Positions 35,739 through 45,478 of a stretch of 64,000 nt of DNA are shown one piece after another. A program made the position numbers and the translations under genes. This DNA is from Thalassospira indica (lineage in GTDB: Bacteria > Pseudomonadota > Alphaproteobacteria > Rhodospirillales > Thalassospiraceae). A model generated the notes under the pieces. It saw only the letters and a list, made by a program, of their open reading frames with translations, was not told the DNA's origin and did not search any database. Positions within the stretch are counted from its first letter, which is position 1, and each line of letters opens with the position of its first letter. The stretch is from contig NZ_CP031555.1 in the NCBI RefSeq assembly GCF_003403095.1, positions 2,832,001 through 2,896,000 of the forward strand. Direction: 5' to 3'.

Positions 35739-37088
35739 ATGCTAAAACGTATCTATCAACCCGCCGCCTATCGCACCGACACCCTGCCTGACAGCTATTG
35801 GGTCGAAAGCGCATCACCACTTCCTGCCTGTGAAACCCTGCCCAAAGAAGGCCAGCTTAAAACCGATATCGCCATCATCGGCGGCGGTTATTGCGGCCTC
35901 TCGACGGCCCTGGAACTGGCAAGAAATGGGGCCAGTGTTGCGGTGTTCGATGCCGGTCGATCCGGTTGGGGCGCGTCGGGACGCAATGGCGGTTTTTGCT
36001 GCATGGGTGGCAGTGGCAAGGGATTTGGCCAACTGGCAAAGACCTTTGGCGAAGACGCGGTCAAACAGTTTGCCCGTCATCAACGCGATGCCATTGATCT
36101 GGTGGATCAACGCCTGAATGACTGGGATATTGATGCGGATCGTCACTCTGACGGCGAAGTGGTTCTGGCGCACAAACCCAACCGGGTCGCCGAACTGGCC
36201 CACGAAGCACAGGAACTATCCCATTTCACAACCATCCCGACAGAACTGCTAAGCCGCGACGCATTGAAGGAACGCGGACTTTGCGCGGCGGAAACATACG
36301 GTGGTTTGCATGTTCAAGCCGGGTTTGGCATCAACCCGATGAAGTATCTTTCGGGCTTGCATGAACAATGTGCTCGCGCAGGTGTTCGGATATTCGAACA
36401 GGCAACCATCGAACGGTTTGAGGAAGATGGTGATACCTATCGCCTTTTTGTCGGCAACACCCAAATCAGGGCGGCCAAGATCGTCATCGCCACCAACGGA
36501 TATAGTGCGGAAAACCTGCCCGACTGGATTGGCGGGCGCTTGATGCCGGTCTTTTCGAGTATTCTGATTACCCGTCCGCTCCACCCGGATGAGCTGGAAA
36601 ATCAAGGCTGGACCAGCGACCTGATGGCTTTTGACAGCCGTATCCTGCTGCATTACTTCCGCAAACTGCCTGATAATCGTTTTCTGTTTGGTGGACGCGG
36701 CGGCATTACCGCAACACCCAAGGCCTTTGCCGCAGGCAAACAGGATCTGCTCGATAACTTCAAACGCATGTTCCCGGCCTGGCAGGATGTTGCCTTTACC
36801 CATCACTGGAACGGGCTTGCCTGCCTGTCGCAAAGCTGGCGTCCGTATATCGGTCGGGTTCCCGGGCATCACGATGTCTGGACCGCCCTTGCCTGGCATG
36901 GCAACGGGGTGGCGATGGCAAGTCTGGGCGGCAAGCTTCTGGCAGAACGCATGCTGGGCATCTGCGACGAGGACGATCTTGGCGCCGTCTTGACGACACC
37001 GATGAAAAAGTTCCCGATGGCGTCATTCCGGCGTGTCGCGCGTTCGATCGGCTATCGTTATTACGGCCTGCATGATCGGTTTGCCTGA
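35739..37088 (+). CDS. puuB: gamma-glutamylputrescine oxidase, first copy
   Basis: The 449-aa DAO-family flavoprotein has the FAD motif IAIIGGGYCGLSTALELARNG and GWGASGRNGGF, then the C-terminal WHGNGVAMASLGGKLLAE flavin contact. PuuB oxidises gamma-glutamylputrescine to the aldehyde and releases ammonia and hydrogen peroxide. The ATG at 35739 opens a start shared with other PuuB proteins; a longer frame from 35637 covers the terminator and is rejected. It may have its own promoter after that terminator. Confidence 0.87.
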   Translation: MLKRIYQPAAYRTDTLPDSYWVESASPLPACETLPKEGQLKTDIAIIGGGYCGLSTALELARNGASVAVFDAGRSGWGASGRNGGFCCMGGSGKGFGQLAKTFGEDAVKQFARHQRDAIDLVDQRLNDWDIDADRHSDGEVVLAHKPNRVAELAHEAQELSHFTTIPTELLSRDALKERGLCAAETYGGLHVQAGFGINPMKYLSGLHEQCARAGVRIFEQATIERFEEDGDTYRLFVGNTQIRAAKIVIATNGYSAENLPDWIGGRLMPVFSSILITRPLHPDELENQGWTSDLMAFDSRILLHYFRKLPDNRFLFGGRGGITATPKAFAAGKQDLLDNFKRMFPAWQDVAFTHHWNGLACLSQSWRPYIGRVPGHHDVWTALAWHGNGVAMASLGGKLLAERMLGICDEDDLGAVLTTPMKKFPMASFRRVARSIGYRYYGLHDRFA

Positions 37089-37208
37089 CCGATAATGCCA
37101 TAACGGGTGATCTGTTTGCGTTCGGACACAAAGTAACATATGTCATGTCCGAAAATCGCTTCGTCGTTTAAAGCGGTTCCAGTTGATGCGCAGAACAGGC
37201 CCTTTACC

Positions 37209-37694
37209 ATGTCCGAAAAACAGCCAACCCTTGCCGAAATCAAGGAACGTCGCGAAATTGCCACGCGGCGTATCAAGGAAGATACCGGCATTGATACGGA
37301 CATGATCAAGAACATCGTGCATGGCTTTTACGCCAAGGTGCGTGATGACGAGCTGCTGGGCCCGGTGTTTGAGGAAAAGGTCGAGAACTGGGACCATCAT
37401 CTTGATCGCATGGTGATGTTCTGGTCCTCGGTCGCGCTGGCGACAGGCAACTATGACGGGCGCCCGATGCAAAAGCACTTGCCGCTCAAGATCACCCGCC
37501 ATCATTTTGACCGCTGGCTTCAACTCTTTGCCCAGACATTGTCGGAATATTGCGAAGAACCCGCCGCAAGACATTTCATGGAACGGGCCCTTCGCATTGC
37601 TTCAAGCTTTGAAATCGGTATTGCCGCCCATAATGGCGTGATCCTGTCCAAGGGCGAACGTTACGATCCGGTATGCAGTTGGGAACCAAATTGA
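37209..37694 (+). CDS. group III truncated haemoglobin
   Basis: The 161-aa globin contains IVHGFYAKVRDDELLGPVF and WDHHLDRMVMFWSS, then HLPLKITRHHFDRWLQLF with the likely proximal His, all typical of group III truncated haemoglobins. The family binds oxygen or NO; a role in peroxide or NO defence is plausible but unproved. The start at 37209 is by alignment; its ribosome site is weak and a start at 37140 would add 23 residues. It follows puuB by 120 bp. Confidence 0.87.
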   Translation: MSEKQPTLAEIKERREIATRRIKEDTGIDTDMIKNIVHGFYAKVRDDELLGPVFEEKVENWDHHLDRMVMFWSSVALATGNYDGRPMQKHLPLKITRHHFDRWLQLFAQTLSEYCEEPAARHFMERALRIASSFEIGIAAHNGVILSKGERYDPVCSWEPN

Positions 37695-38047
37695 TCCCCG
37701 CACGTTAAACAATCTGATACGCATGGTCATGCGTCGCGATTAACGCGTAGTTGCCTTTTGTCAGTTCGTTGACAAATTGAAATGATTGCGATTTCATATG
37801 GCTATGAAGAATGCTGGAAGAGTAGAAAAAAATAGCTCTGTTCGTGACGTCCAATGGACGCGCCGCAACGCGGCATCCGGCATTCTGACAATTGGATACA
37901 TCTGGCCTGGAACACCCACCCCAAAGCGGTCGGGTGTGGTTCAGTGCGTTACCGCACCTGAACTGCCCGGTTCACCGATGGTCTTTAAGTCCGATTGCAA
38001 AGTAGATTTACGAAGCGACCTGAGACGACGAAACGGAGAACCTGGAC
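37695..38047. other. 353-bp intergenic region with short inverted repeats
   Basis: No gene is supported. A TTGACA box lies at 37769-37774, just before TGAAAT-N7-ATTTCA (37778-37796), a possible promoter with an operator. Further down are a short hairpin GCCGC-AAC-GCGGC near 37860 and an imperfect hairpin near 37938-37963. AACGGAGA precedes the next gene. A frame of 129 codons from 37786 has no family resemblance and overlaps the next gene out of frame. Confidence 0.5.
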
Positions 38048-38881
38048 ATGTGGTCGGTGATCACTCTTATTGTCATTTTACTGGTGGGCGCCATCGCCTA
38101 CACCATCTATGGCCAACGCCATCACCTCGCCCCCAGCAAGGGCAAAAAGATCAATCTCGCAGAACGGCCCAATAGCGCCCTTCTGATCGTGGACGTCCAG
38201 GAAGATTTCACCAGCTCGGACGGCAAACATGCCTACCCGGCCGACATGGTCGAAAAACTGATCACTGCAATCAATAAACTGGTTGAAGCCGCCAATTCCA
38301 ATGGCACTCCGGTGATCTCGATCCGCCAGACATTCCGTGGCTGGTACATGAATTTCATTATGAAATTGCTCAATGAAGGTCGTGGCAGCCCCAAATCCAA
38401 GGGCCTTGATCTTGATGAACGGGTTAACGGCGATATCGACCATGATATCGTCAAGGCGCGCGCGGATGGCTTTAGCGAGCCAGAGCTTGATCGCGTTCTG
38501 GATCGTCAGAAAGTCGGCAAACTGATTATCGTGGGTCTGGACGGCGATTTCTGCGTCAAGGCAACCATGCAGGCCGCCCTGAACCGTGGCTATGACGTGT
38601 CGTTCAGCGACGCGACCACTTTGGCTTTGAACCCTAAAAAATGGGAACGCACCAAGGCCCTGCTGACCGCACGCGGCGCATCTTATAATACCGGCCAAGA
38701 CACACAGGTCGTTAAGACCGATCCGACGGATGCTGACCCGTCTGGCGCCCATACCCCTGACAGCACGCCCGATACGGGCAACAAAAACACCACAGCGCCC
38801 GACACTGGCGACCAGGACACCAGCGCCCAGAACAAAAAAGACAAAGACGAAGACGAAGACGAAGGCCGCAAAATGGCTTAG
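38048..38881 (+). CDS. membrane-anchored isochorismatase-family cysteine hydrolase with acidic tail
   Basis: The 277-aa protein has an N-terminal transmembrane segment (about residues 2-22), an isochorismatase-like domain with the triad Asp49 (LIVDVQEDF), Lys136 and Cys169 (GLDGDFCVKAT), and a low-complexity C-terminal tail from about residue 215 rich in Thr, Asp and Lys, ending in a DEDEDE run built from GACGAA repeats. The core should hydrolyse an amide or related bond. A membrane anchor and acidic tail are unusual for this normally soluble family. The ATG has ACGGAGA upstream. Substrate unknown; position among polyamine genes hints at an amide. Confidence 0.82.
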   Translation: MWSVITLIVILLVGAIAYTIYGQRHHLAPSKGKKINLAERPNSALLIVDVQEDFTSSDGKHAYPADMVEKLITAINKLVEAANSNGTPVISIRQTFRGWYMNFIMKLLNEGRGSPKSKGLDLDERVNGDIDHDIVKARADGFSEPELDRVLDRQKVGKLIIVGLDGDFCVKATMQAALNRGYDVSFSDATTLALNPKKWERTKALLTARGASYNTGQDTQVVKTDPTDADPSGAHTPDSTPDTGNKNTTAPDTGDQDTSAQNKKDKDEDEDEGRKMA

Positions 38882-38924
38882 CGCCTTTCGAGGCGCCAAG
38901 CACATCACATCACCTCACATCAGA

Positions 38925-40241
38925 TCAAAGCTTGTCGCGGATCGAGTACCACAGCATCGCGGCCACCAACATCGGGAAGCGCAACATTTTCCCACCCGGG
39001 AACACCGGGGTTTTGATATTGGCCATCACGTCAAACCGTTCCATGGTGCCAGAAACGGCATCGGCCATGATTTGTCCGGCAAGGGTTGCCATCGCAACCC
39101 CGTGCCCGGAATAACCCGACGCGGTGAAGATGTTATCCTCGATCTTCTCGAAGAACGGCATGCGGTTCATCGTGATCGCCAGCGTCCCACCCCAGCCATA
39201 ATCAATCTTCACATCTTTAAGCTGCGGATAGACTTCCAGCATATGCGGCGACACAAACGCCTTGATGTCCCGCGGGAAATTATATCCGTAGGTTTCCCCG
39301 CCGCCAAACAGCATGCGTTTATCCGCACTCAGCCGGTAGTAATTGATCACGAATTTTGAGTCCGCGACTGCGACATCATCGCGGATCAGTTCGCGCGCCA
39401 GATCATCGCCAAGCGGTTCGGTGGCAATGACGAAATTGTTGATCGGCATCACACGTTTCGCCACCCGATCATCCAAGGCATCAAGATACCCGTTGCAGCC
39501 AAGAATAAGCTTGTTAGCGCTAACAACGCCGCCATCCTTGGTTTTCACCGTAACCTTGCCAGCCTGATTTTCATATGACGTGACAACCGCGCCCTCGAAA
39601 ATGCGTGCGCCTGCGTGGCGTGCGGCGTCGGCCAGACCAAGGGCGAAGTTCAGCGGATGCAAATGCCCCGCTCCCATATCAAGCGACCCGCCATGATAAA
39701 ATTCGGTGCCAAGCATCGCGCGCATTTCATCGCGGTCAACAAAACGGATATCCTCATAGCCGTATTCGGCCTGAAGCTTTTCGGCATAGCCGCGGGAATG
39801 TTCGACAAAGCGTGCACGGTGATCGGCATGCAAAATGCCCGGCTTCCAGTCGCACTGGATATTATGCTTGGCGATCAGGGCCTTGACGACGTCCTTTGAC
39901 TCTTCGGCGATATCCCAAAGCTTATGCGCATCATCGCGCCCGACCATCTGTTCAAGGTCATCCTGTTCACGGCGCTGACCGGATCCGACCTGCCCGCCAT
40001 TACGTCCCGACGCGCCCCAGCCGACCCGGTGCGCTTCAAGCAGGATCACATCATAGCCGCGCTCTGCCAGGTGGAGCGCCGATGACAACCCGGTAAAGCC
40101 ACCACCAATGATGACAATGTCACAGGTCTGATCCCCCTCACACTTGGCGAAGGGCGCAGTCGCATTCGCCGTCGCGGCATAATAGGAATCAGGATAGTGA
40201 CCTGCCCGGTCATTGGCGGTCAGCAAGTTCGGAGTGAACAT
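38925..40241 (-). CDS. puuB: gamma-glutamylputrescine oxidase, second copy
   Basis: The 438-aa DAO-family flavoprotein has IVIIGGGFTGLSSALHLAERG, GWGASGRNGGQVGSGQR and the C-terminal GYSGHGVAMATLAGQIMADA. It is closer to the classical PuuB sequence than the copy at 35739, from which it differs strongly, so it is not a recent duplicate. It is a single gene on the minus strand. Two copies may serve different gamma-glutamylated or free amines. Confidence 0.87.
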   Translation of the reverse strand: MFTPNLLTANDRAGHYPDSYYAATANATAPFAKCEGDQTCDIVIIGGGFTGLSSALHLAERGYDVILLEAHRVGWGASGRNGGQVGSGQRREQDDLEQMVGRDDAHKLWDIAEESKDVVKALIAKHNIQCDWKPGILHADHRARFVEHSRGYAEKLQAEYGYEDIRFVDRDEMRAMLGTEFYHGGSLDMGAGHLHPLNFALGLADAARHAGARIFEGAVVTSYENQAGKVTVKTKDGGVVSANKLILGCNGYLDALDDRVAKRVMPINNFVIATEPLGDDLARELIRDDVAVADSKFVINYYRLSADKRMLFGGGETYGYNFPRDIKAFVSPHMLEVYPQLKDVKIDYGWGGTLAITMNRMPFFEKIEDNIFTASGYSGHGVAMATLAGQIMADAVSGTMERFDVMANIKTPVFPGGKMLRFPMLVAAMLWYSIRDKL

Positions 40242-40466
40242 GAGGAACCCTCATATTTGAAAATGGATGTGAGCTTATCCTGCCCAATCCGGTCGACCTA
40301 TCAAGGAAAAACTGCCGTTTTTCCAGCCTTAAACCCGCTTTTCGCCGATTATGCCAAAACCGGCCAAGTCAAAGCAGAACGATTGCGCAAAGCGGCCAAC
40401 AATGCGTGATACCTGCGGCAATGGTTTTTGCTGTTGGTACGCAACAGGCCCTTGAGAATCAGCGTT

Positions 40467-42059
40467 TTAAGGTTTCTGACTAACCGCTTCGACCATGCGA
40501 AGGGCGGTTTTGGTGGCGGCACAGCCACCGCGCGCTGTGCAGCGCAAATCAGGATGCATCATATTGCCGATCTTGACTGTCTGATCGACCAGTTCGTCAT
40601 ATTCCAGCACCGCATCAAACCCGGCCAGAACCGCCATCGCAGATGAAAAGGCATGTGATACCCCGGCGACATTTCGGGCATGGCATGGGATTTCAACGTC
40701 GCCCCCCACCGGATCACAAACAAGGCCAAGTGTATTCATCAAACACATGCTTGCGGCATCAAAGCATTGCTTTGGCGTGCCGCCATAGGCCTGTGTCACC
40801 CCGGCGGCGGCCATCGCGGCCGATGCGCCGGTTTCCACCGAACAGCCGCCGCATTCCGCAGCAAATGTCCCACGCGCAGCAAAAACCGCCCCGATCAGCG
40901 CCATGGTTTGCAATGCATCGGTTGCGCCATCAAGATCAATGCCATGGCGGATCAGGCCATAAAGCGTGCCCGGCACAACACCGGCACTGCCCGCTGTTGG
41001 TGCGGCACAAACAAGGCCCCGGTTGCTGTCGCGCTCCATGGCCGACAGCGCACCGGCCATCGCATCCTGCAAGACCGGACCACCGAGCCCCGCGGGCAGG
41101 TTGGCATCACGGACAGTACGGGCCCGAAGTGTCAGGAACCGCATAACATTGTCTTCTGGCTTGGCATCAAAGCCCTCTGCCACGACACGCAGCATCAGTT
41201 CGCACCGTTCACGAAACAGCGCGCGGGTGGCTTCGCGGGACAGTCCAAGTCGTTTTGCCTCCAACACCAGCGCGGCATCGGCGATGGAGCCACCCTCCTG
41301 GTCGTCGGCCACCGCAATCACCACGGCACTTTCGGAAAACAGATCATCGGTGGCACACACCGGATATTGCGAGGCGTCGGCAAAGCGCACATCGACAATG
41401 CCGTCACGGTTTCGGACAGAGGCCAGAATTTCTGCATTCGGCAAGGCCTGAAGCGCGATTTCGACCCGCGCGTGATCGGGTTCAACCGAAACACCCAGCA
41501 GGCTGTTTTCCCCTGCCGCCAGCTCGTTTGCCAACGCGTCGGCCTGTGCCACCGCATCGGCGCCCCAGACAAAGACTGTTGCCGTTTTGCCGGTCATGAA
41601 CAGGCGTTCGCCATTGCGGCTGTCGATGTAATACATCCCGCCGCCAGTCGAGGCACCTGTATACAGGTCAGTGCGCGCCTCGCCATCCGCAGTCTCGACA
41701 CCAAGTTCCAGATCAACACGGTTGGGGTGGTTGTTGTTTTCAAGCTCGGTCACTTCGACCGAGAAATGAAACCCCTCGCCCTGCTCTACCCGGCCAAGAA
41801 TTTCACGATAATCCGGATCGGTCAGCTTGGCCCCGGCAAGCCCGGCCGCAAAGTTTTCGTCCGAGCTTTGCGCCTTGTAACATGGCGCAAAGGACCCACG
41901 GGGATCAAAGCGGATCACGGCACGCCTGAGCGTTTCACCGTTGGCACAGGAAAGCTCGCGCACAAGCTTCGCCATCATATAGGGTGCCGCACAGTGTGAA
42001 CTGGATGGCCCGCGCATAACGGGACCGATAACGGAATTAAGCAGGCTGATTTCTTGCAT
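40467..42059 (-). CDS. sdaA: L-serine ammonia-lyase, single-chain iron-sulfur type
   Basis: The 530-aa protein fuses the beta domain (N-terminal, GPSSSHCAAPYMMAKL) and the alpha domain, whose conserved cysteines lie in CAAPTAGSAGVVPG, CGGCSVE and LVCDPVGGDVEIPC and hold the catalytic [4Fe-4S] cluster. It converts L-serine to pyruvate and ammonia. It lies next to the choline oxidation operon. Glycine betaine is degraded through glycine and serine, so it may complete that pathway, although the demethylation genes are not in the window. Confidence 0.92.
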   Translation of the reverse strand: MQEISLLNSVIGPVMRGPSSSHCAAPYMMAKLVRELSCANGETLRRAVIRFDPRGSFAPCYKAQSSDENFAAGLAGAKLTDPDYREILGRVEQGEGFHFSVEVTELENNNHPNRVDLELGVETADGEARTDLYTGASTGGGMYYIDSRNGERLFMTGKTATVFVWGADAVAQADALANELAAGENSLLGVSVEPDHARVEIALQALPNAEILASVRNRDGIVDVRFADASQYPVCATDDLFSESAVVIAVADDQEGGSIADAALVLEAKRLGLSREATRALFRERCELMLRVVAEGFDAKPEDNVMRFLTLRARTVRDANLPAGLGGPVLQDAMAGALSAMERDSNRGLVCAAPTAGSAGVVPGTLYGLIRHGIDLDGATDALQTMALIGAVFAARGTFAAECGGCSVETGASAAMAAAGVTQAYGGTPKQCFDAASMCLMNTLGLVCDPVGGDVEIPCHARNVAGVSHAFSSAMAVLAGFDAVLEYDELVDQTVKIGNMMHPDLRCTARGGCAATKTALRMVEAVSQKP

Positions 42060-42135
42060 GGCGGCACTTCTTATCTGGCGCTTATGATCGGACGATCATC
42101 CTCCGATGCCGACGTGATTGCAATCACCGGAAATA

Positions 42136-42171
42136 AAAATCCCCGATCCATCAAAAAGATGAACCGGGGAT
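42136..42171 (-). terminator. terminator of the betIBA operon
   Basis: ATCCCCG (42139-42145) and CGGGGAT (42165-42171) close a long hairpin; inside, GTTCATC and GATGGAT pair in part. On the minus strand TTTTTATTT follows. It lies 30 bp after betA and before the serine dehydratase gene. Confidence 0.85.
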
Positions 42172-42200
42172 AATCATCAGACTATTTAAAGCCCGCAAAT

Positions 42201-43886
42201 TTAGCGTTGTTTGGTTTCCCATTCCGGATGCACAAAATACGGTGCATTCGATGGTGCCAACGGCGTGCGACCGCGGATGATGTCGGCGGCCTTTTCACCG
42301 ATCATGATCGTCGGCGCATTGAGGTTGCCCGATGCGATGGTCGGCATGATCGAACTGTCGACCACGCGAAGGCCTTCGACGCCATGAACACGGGTTTTCT
42401 CATCCACCACGGCCATGTCATCACTGCCCATCTTGCACGAACAGGACGGGTGATAGGCGCTTTCGGCGTGATCGGCGACAAATGCGTCAATCTGTTCGTC
42501 GGTCTGGATGTCCTTGCCCGGTGAAATTTCCGCCCCGCGCAAATCGGCAAAGGCATCCTGGGCAAAGATTTCGCGGGTCAGGCGCACGGATGCCCGCATT
42601 TCTTCCCAGTCTTCCGGGTGGCTCATATAGTTCGGGTCAATGATCGGGCGATCCTTCGGGTTGGCGGATGCCAGACGAACCGTGCCGCGTGATTTGGAGC
42701 GCATTGGGCCCACATGGGCCTGGAAACCATCACCTTCGGCAGCCTTGGAGCCGTTATAGTTAATCGCTGCTGGCAGGAAGTGATACTGAATGTCGGGATG
42801 CTGCACACCCGCCTTGGATCGGATAAATCCGCCCGCCTCGAAATGGTTACTGGCACCAAGACCGGTTTTGAACAGGTACCATTCCGCCCCGATCTTAAGC
42901 TTGTTCCACCAATCGAGTTTGCTATTGAGGCTGATGGGCTTGGTGCATTCCATCTGAACATAGAGTTCAAGATGGTCCTGAAGGTTTTCACCGACACCGG
43001 GCAGATCATGGACAACATCAATGCCATGTTCGCGCAGATGTGCCGCCGGACCAACACCCGAAAGCATCAAAAGCTTTGGCGAGTTGATCGAACCAGCCGA
43101 AATGATCACTTCACGATCCACAAGGGCGCGCTTGTTTTCGCCATCATGGAAGAAGTCGAGGCCAATGGCACGTTTTCCTTCGAAAACAACACGTTGCGCA
43201 AAGGCCTTGTGATAAACCGTCAGGTTCGGGCGCTTCATCGCCGGATGCAGATAGGCACGCGCAGTTGACCAGCGACGGCCCTTATAGACCGTCATATCCA
43301 TGGTCCCGAGACCTTCCTGGCGATAGCCGTTCTGATCCGGGGTGAATTCGTAACCGGCCTGCTGACCGGCCTTGATCCAGGCCTTGTGCAGGTCGTTCTG
43401 ACACGCCCCCGTGGTCACATGCAGCGGACCATCACCGCCGTGATATTCATCGCCTTCGGTGTCTTCATTGCGCGTATCGGCCTTGCGGAAATATGGCAGG
43501 CAGCGCGCATAGTCCCATTCCTTGAGCGCGGCGTCTTCTTCGGCCCAGCGGTTGTAATCAAGGGCGTGACCTCGGACATAGGCCATGCCGTTGACCGAAC
43601 TTGACCCGCCATAAACGCGCCCGCGCGGCGTTTCCATGCGACGGTTATTGAGGTTCGGTTGCGGCGTCGTCCAATAGGCCCAGTTATAGGTTTCCGACTG
43701 CATCGGATAGGACAGCGCTGTCGGCATATGGATGCGCCAGTCCCACCAGTGATCCTTTGGTCCTGCTTCAATCACCAGAACCTTAACCTCGGCATCTTCG
43801 GTCAGTCGGTTGGCAAGCACAGCCCCTGCCGAACCTGAACCGACAATCACATAATCATATTTTTCAGTGGTCGTTGGGGTCGTCAT
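42201..43886 (-). CDS. betA: choline dehydrogenase
   Basis: The 561-aa GMC-family flavoprotein has the N-terminal FAD motif YVIVGSGSAGAVLANRLTED, the GMC signature GGSSSVNGMAYVRGHA, a second signature GSINSPKLLMLSGVGP and the C-terminal catalytic His in ESAYHPSCSCKMG. It oxidises choline to betaine aldehyde at the inner membrane. It is the last gene of betI-betB-betA and ends at a clear terminator. Confidence 0.95.
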   Translation of the reverse strand: MTTPTTTEKYDYVIVGSGSAGAVLANRLTEDAEVKVLVIEAGPKDHWWDWRIHMPTALSYPMQSETYNWAYWTTPQPNLNNRRMETPRGRVYGGSSSVNGMAYVRGHALDYNRWAEEDAALKEWDYARCLPYFRKADTRNEDTEGDEYHGGDGPLHVTTGACQNDLHKAWIKAGQQAGYEFTPDQNGYRQEGLGTMDMTVYKGRRWSTARAYLHPAMKRPNLTVYHKAFAQRVVFEGKRAIGLDFFHDGENKRALVDREVIISAGSINSPKLLMLSGVGPAAHLREHGIDVVHDLPGVGENLQDHLELYVQMECTKPISLNSKLDWWNKLKIGAEWYLFKTGLGASNHFEAGGFIRSKAGVQHPDIQYHFLPAAINYNGSKAAEGDGFQAHVGPMRSKSRGTVRLASANPKDRPIIDPNYMSHPEDWEEMRASVRLTREIFAQDAFADLRGAEISPGKDIQTDEQIDAFVADHAESAYHPSCSCKMGSDDMAVVDEKTRVHGVEGLRVVDSSIMPTIASGNLNAPTIMIGEKAADIIRGRTPLAPSNAPYFVHPEWETKQR

Positions 43887-43960
43887 TTCTGATCCCTTGT
43901 TTGGTCGTGCTGTGTGGGCAGCCGGTGAGTGGTTGGCGACGTTGGTTGGTCAAAGCCCCC

Positions 43961-45418
43961 TTAGTAAGGGGCCTCAACATCGCCGGTTTCGACATAAACG
44001 GATTTGATGCGGGTGTAATATTCAATCGCCGCACGGCCGTTTTCGCGGCCAACGCCCGATTTCTTGACACCGCCAAACGGCATTTCGATTGGCGTGATGT
44101 TATAGGTGTTGATCCAGCAGGTGCCGGCCTCAAGCCGTGCCACCACGCGATGACCACGCGACAAATCCTTGGTGAACACGCCTGCGGCCAGACCGTATTC
44201 GGTATCATTGGCACGCTTGATCACTTCGTCCTCGTCGCTAAAGGTCAGGACAGACATTACCGGGCCAAAGATTTCCTCGCGCACGATGGTCATGTCATCG
44301 GTGCAATCTGCAAACACGGTCGGCGCGACAAAAAGTCCGCCTTCCGGCATGCCTTCAGTGACGGCATGGCCGCCAAGAATGCACTTGGCACCTTCCGCCT
44401 TGCCCTTTTCGATATAGGACATGACCTGTTCATACTGGGCCTTGGTGACAATCGGGCCGACCTGGGTTTCAGGCTTTTCCGGATCGCCAAGAACAAGATC
44501 CTTGGAACGCGCGATCAGCTTTTCGATGAAGGCATCGGCAACGCTTTCATGGACAAACACACGCGTCCCGTTCGAGCAAATCTGACCTGATGAATAGAAG
44601 TTCGCCATCTGTGCGCCGGAAACAGCGTTATCCAGATCGGCATCTTCGAACACGATCATTGGCGACTTGCCGCCAAGTTCCATGGTGACGGCCTTCATAC
44701 CACCCGCGGCAACAGAGGCCACCTTGGCACCGGTCGCAGCCGATCCGGTCAGGGAAATCTTGTCAACGCCCGGATGCTCCACCAGCGCCGCACCGCTTTC
44801 GCGCGCGCCTTGCACAACGTTGTAAACGCCATCGGGAAGACCCGCTTCTTGAAGGGCCTCGGCAACCGCAATAGCCGAGAGCGGCGTGGTTTCGGACGGT
44901 TTGTAAACAACCGCGTTGCCGCATGCCAATGCCGGGGCTGCTTTCCAGCAGGCGATCTGGATCGGATAGTTCCAGGCACCGATGGCACCACAAATACCCA
45001 CCGGCTCGCGGCGGGTATAGGCAAAGTTGCCCGCAAGATCGATATGTTCGCCTGCAAGGCTGCCAGCCACACCGGCAAAATATTCAAGGCATTCAACGCC
45101 TGAAATCACATCGACAATTTCGGTTTCCTGAATGGCACGCCCGGTATCACGGGTTTCAACCAGTGCCAGTTCATCATTACGATCCCGAAGGATCTGGGCA
45201 GCCTTGAAAAGCACACGTGCGCGTTCTGCAGCCGGTGTATTCTTCCAGATTTCGAACCCGGCGCGTGCGGCCTTGACCGCGGCATCCACATCAGCAGCCG
45301 TGCTTTCGTGGCCCTTGGCCAGAACCGTGTTGGTCGCAGGGTTAAGGGTAACCATTTCTGCGCCCGAACCCTGGGCCTTCTTGCCGTTGATGAAATTCTG
45401 GATTTGATAAAGGCTCAT
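43961..45418 (-). CDS. betB: betaine aldehyde dehydrogenase
   Basis: The 485-aa NAD-dependent enzyme oxidises betaine aldehyde to glycine betaine. The catalytic Glu lies in MELGGKSPMIVFED and the catalytic Cys in YSSGQICSNGTRVF. The ATG at 45418 follows AGGAGTTTTAAG. It lies between betI and betA. Confidence 0.94.
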   Translation of the reverse strand: MSLYQIQNFINGKKAQGSGAEMVTLNPATNTVLAKGHESTAADVDAAVKAARAGFEIWKNTPAAERARVLFKAAQILRDRNDELALVETRDTGRAIQETEIVDVISGVECLEYFAGVAGSLAGEHIDLAGNFAYTRREPVGICGAIGAWNYPIQIACWKAAPALACGNAVVYKPSETTPLSAIAVAEALQEAGLPDGVYNVVQGARESGAALVEHPGVDKISLTGSAATGAKVASVAAGGMKAVTMELGGKSPMIVFEDADLDNAVSGAQMANFYSSGQICSNGTRVFVHESVADAFIEKLIARSKDLVLGDPEKPETQVGPIVTKAQYEQVMSYIEKGKAEGAKCILGGHAVTEGMPEGGLFVAPTVFADCTDDMTIVREEIFGPVMSVLTFSDEDEVIKRANDTEYGLAAGVFTKDLSRGHRVVARLEAGTCWINTYNITPIEMPFGGVKKSGVGRENGRAAIEYYTRIKSVYVETGDVEAPY

Positions 45419-45478
45419 CTTAAAACTCCTGCGGGCCACCGGGACAACCGGCAGCCATGATCTTTGTGTTTGGTTCGG

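Noticed and set aside
34227..37088. A single spuC-puuB operon
   Set aside because: A strong terminator lies between the two genes, so at least part of puuB expression must come from its own promoter.
37786..38175. 129-codon plus-strand frame before the isochorismatase-like gene
   Set aside because: It runs out of frame into the next gene and shows no conserved pattern.
40680..41999. 439-codon plus-strand frame opposite the serine dehydratase gene
   Set aside because: The serine dehydratase frame on the minus strand is full of recognised motifs; the opposite frame shows none.
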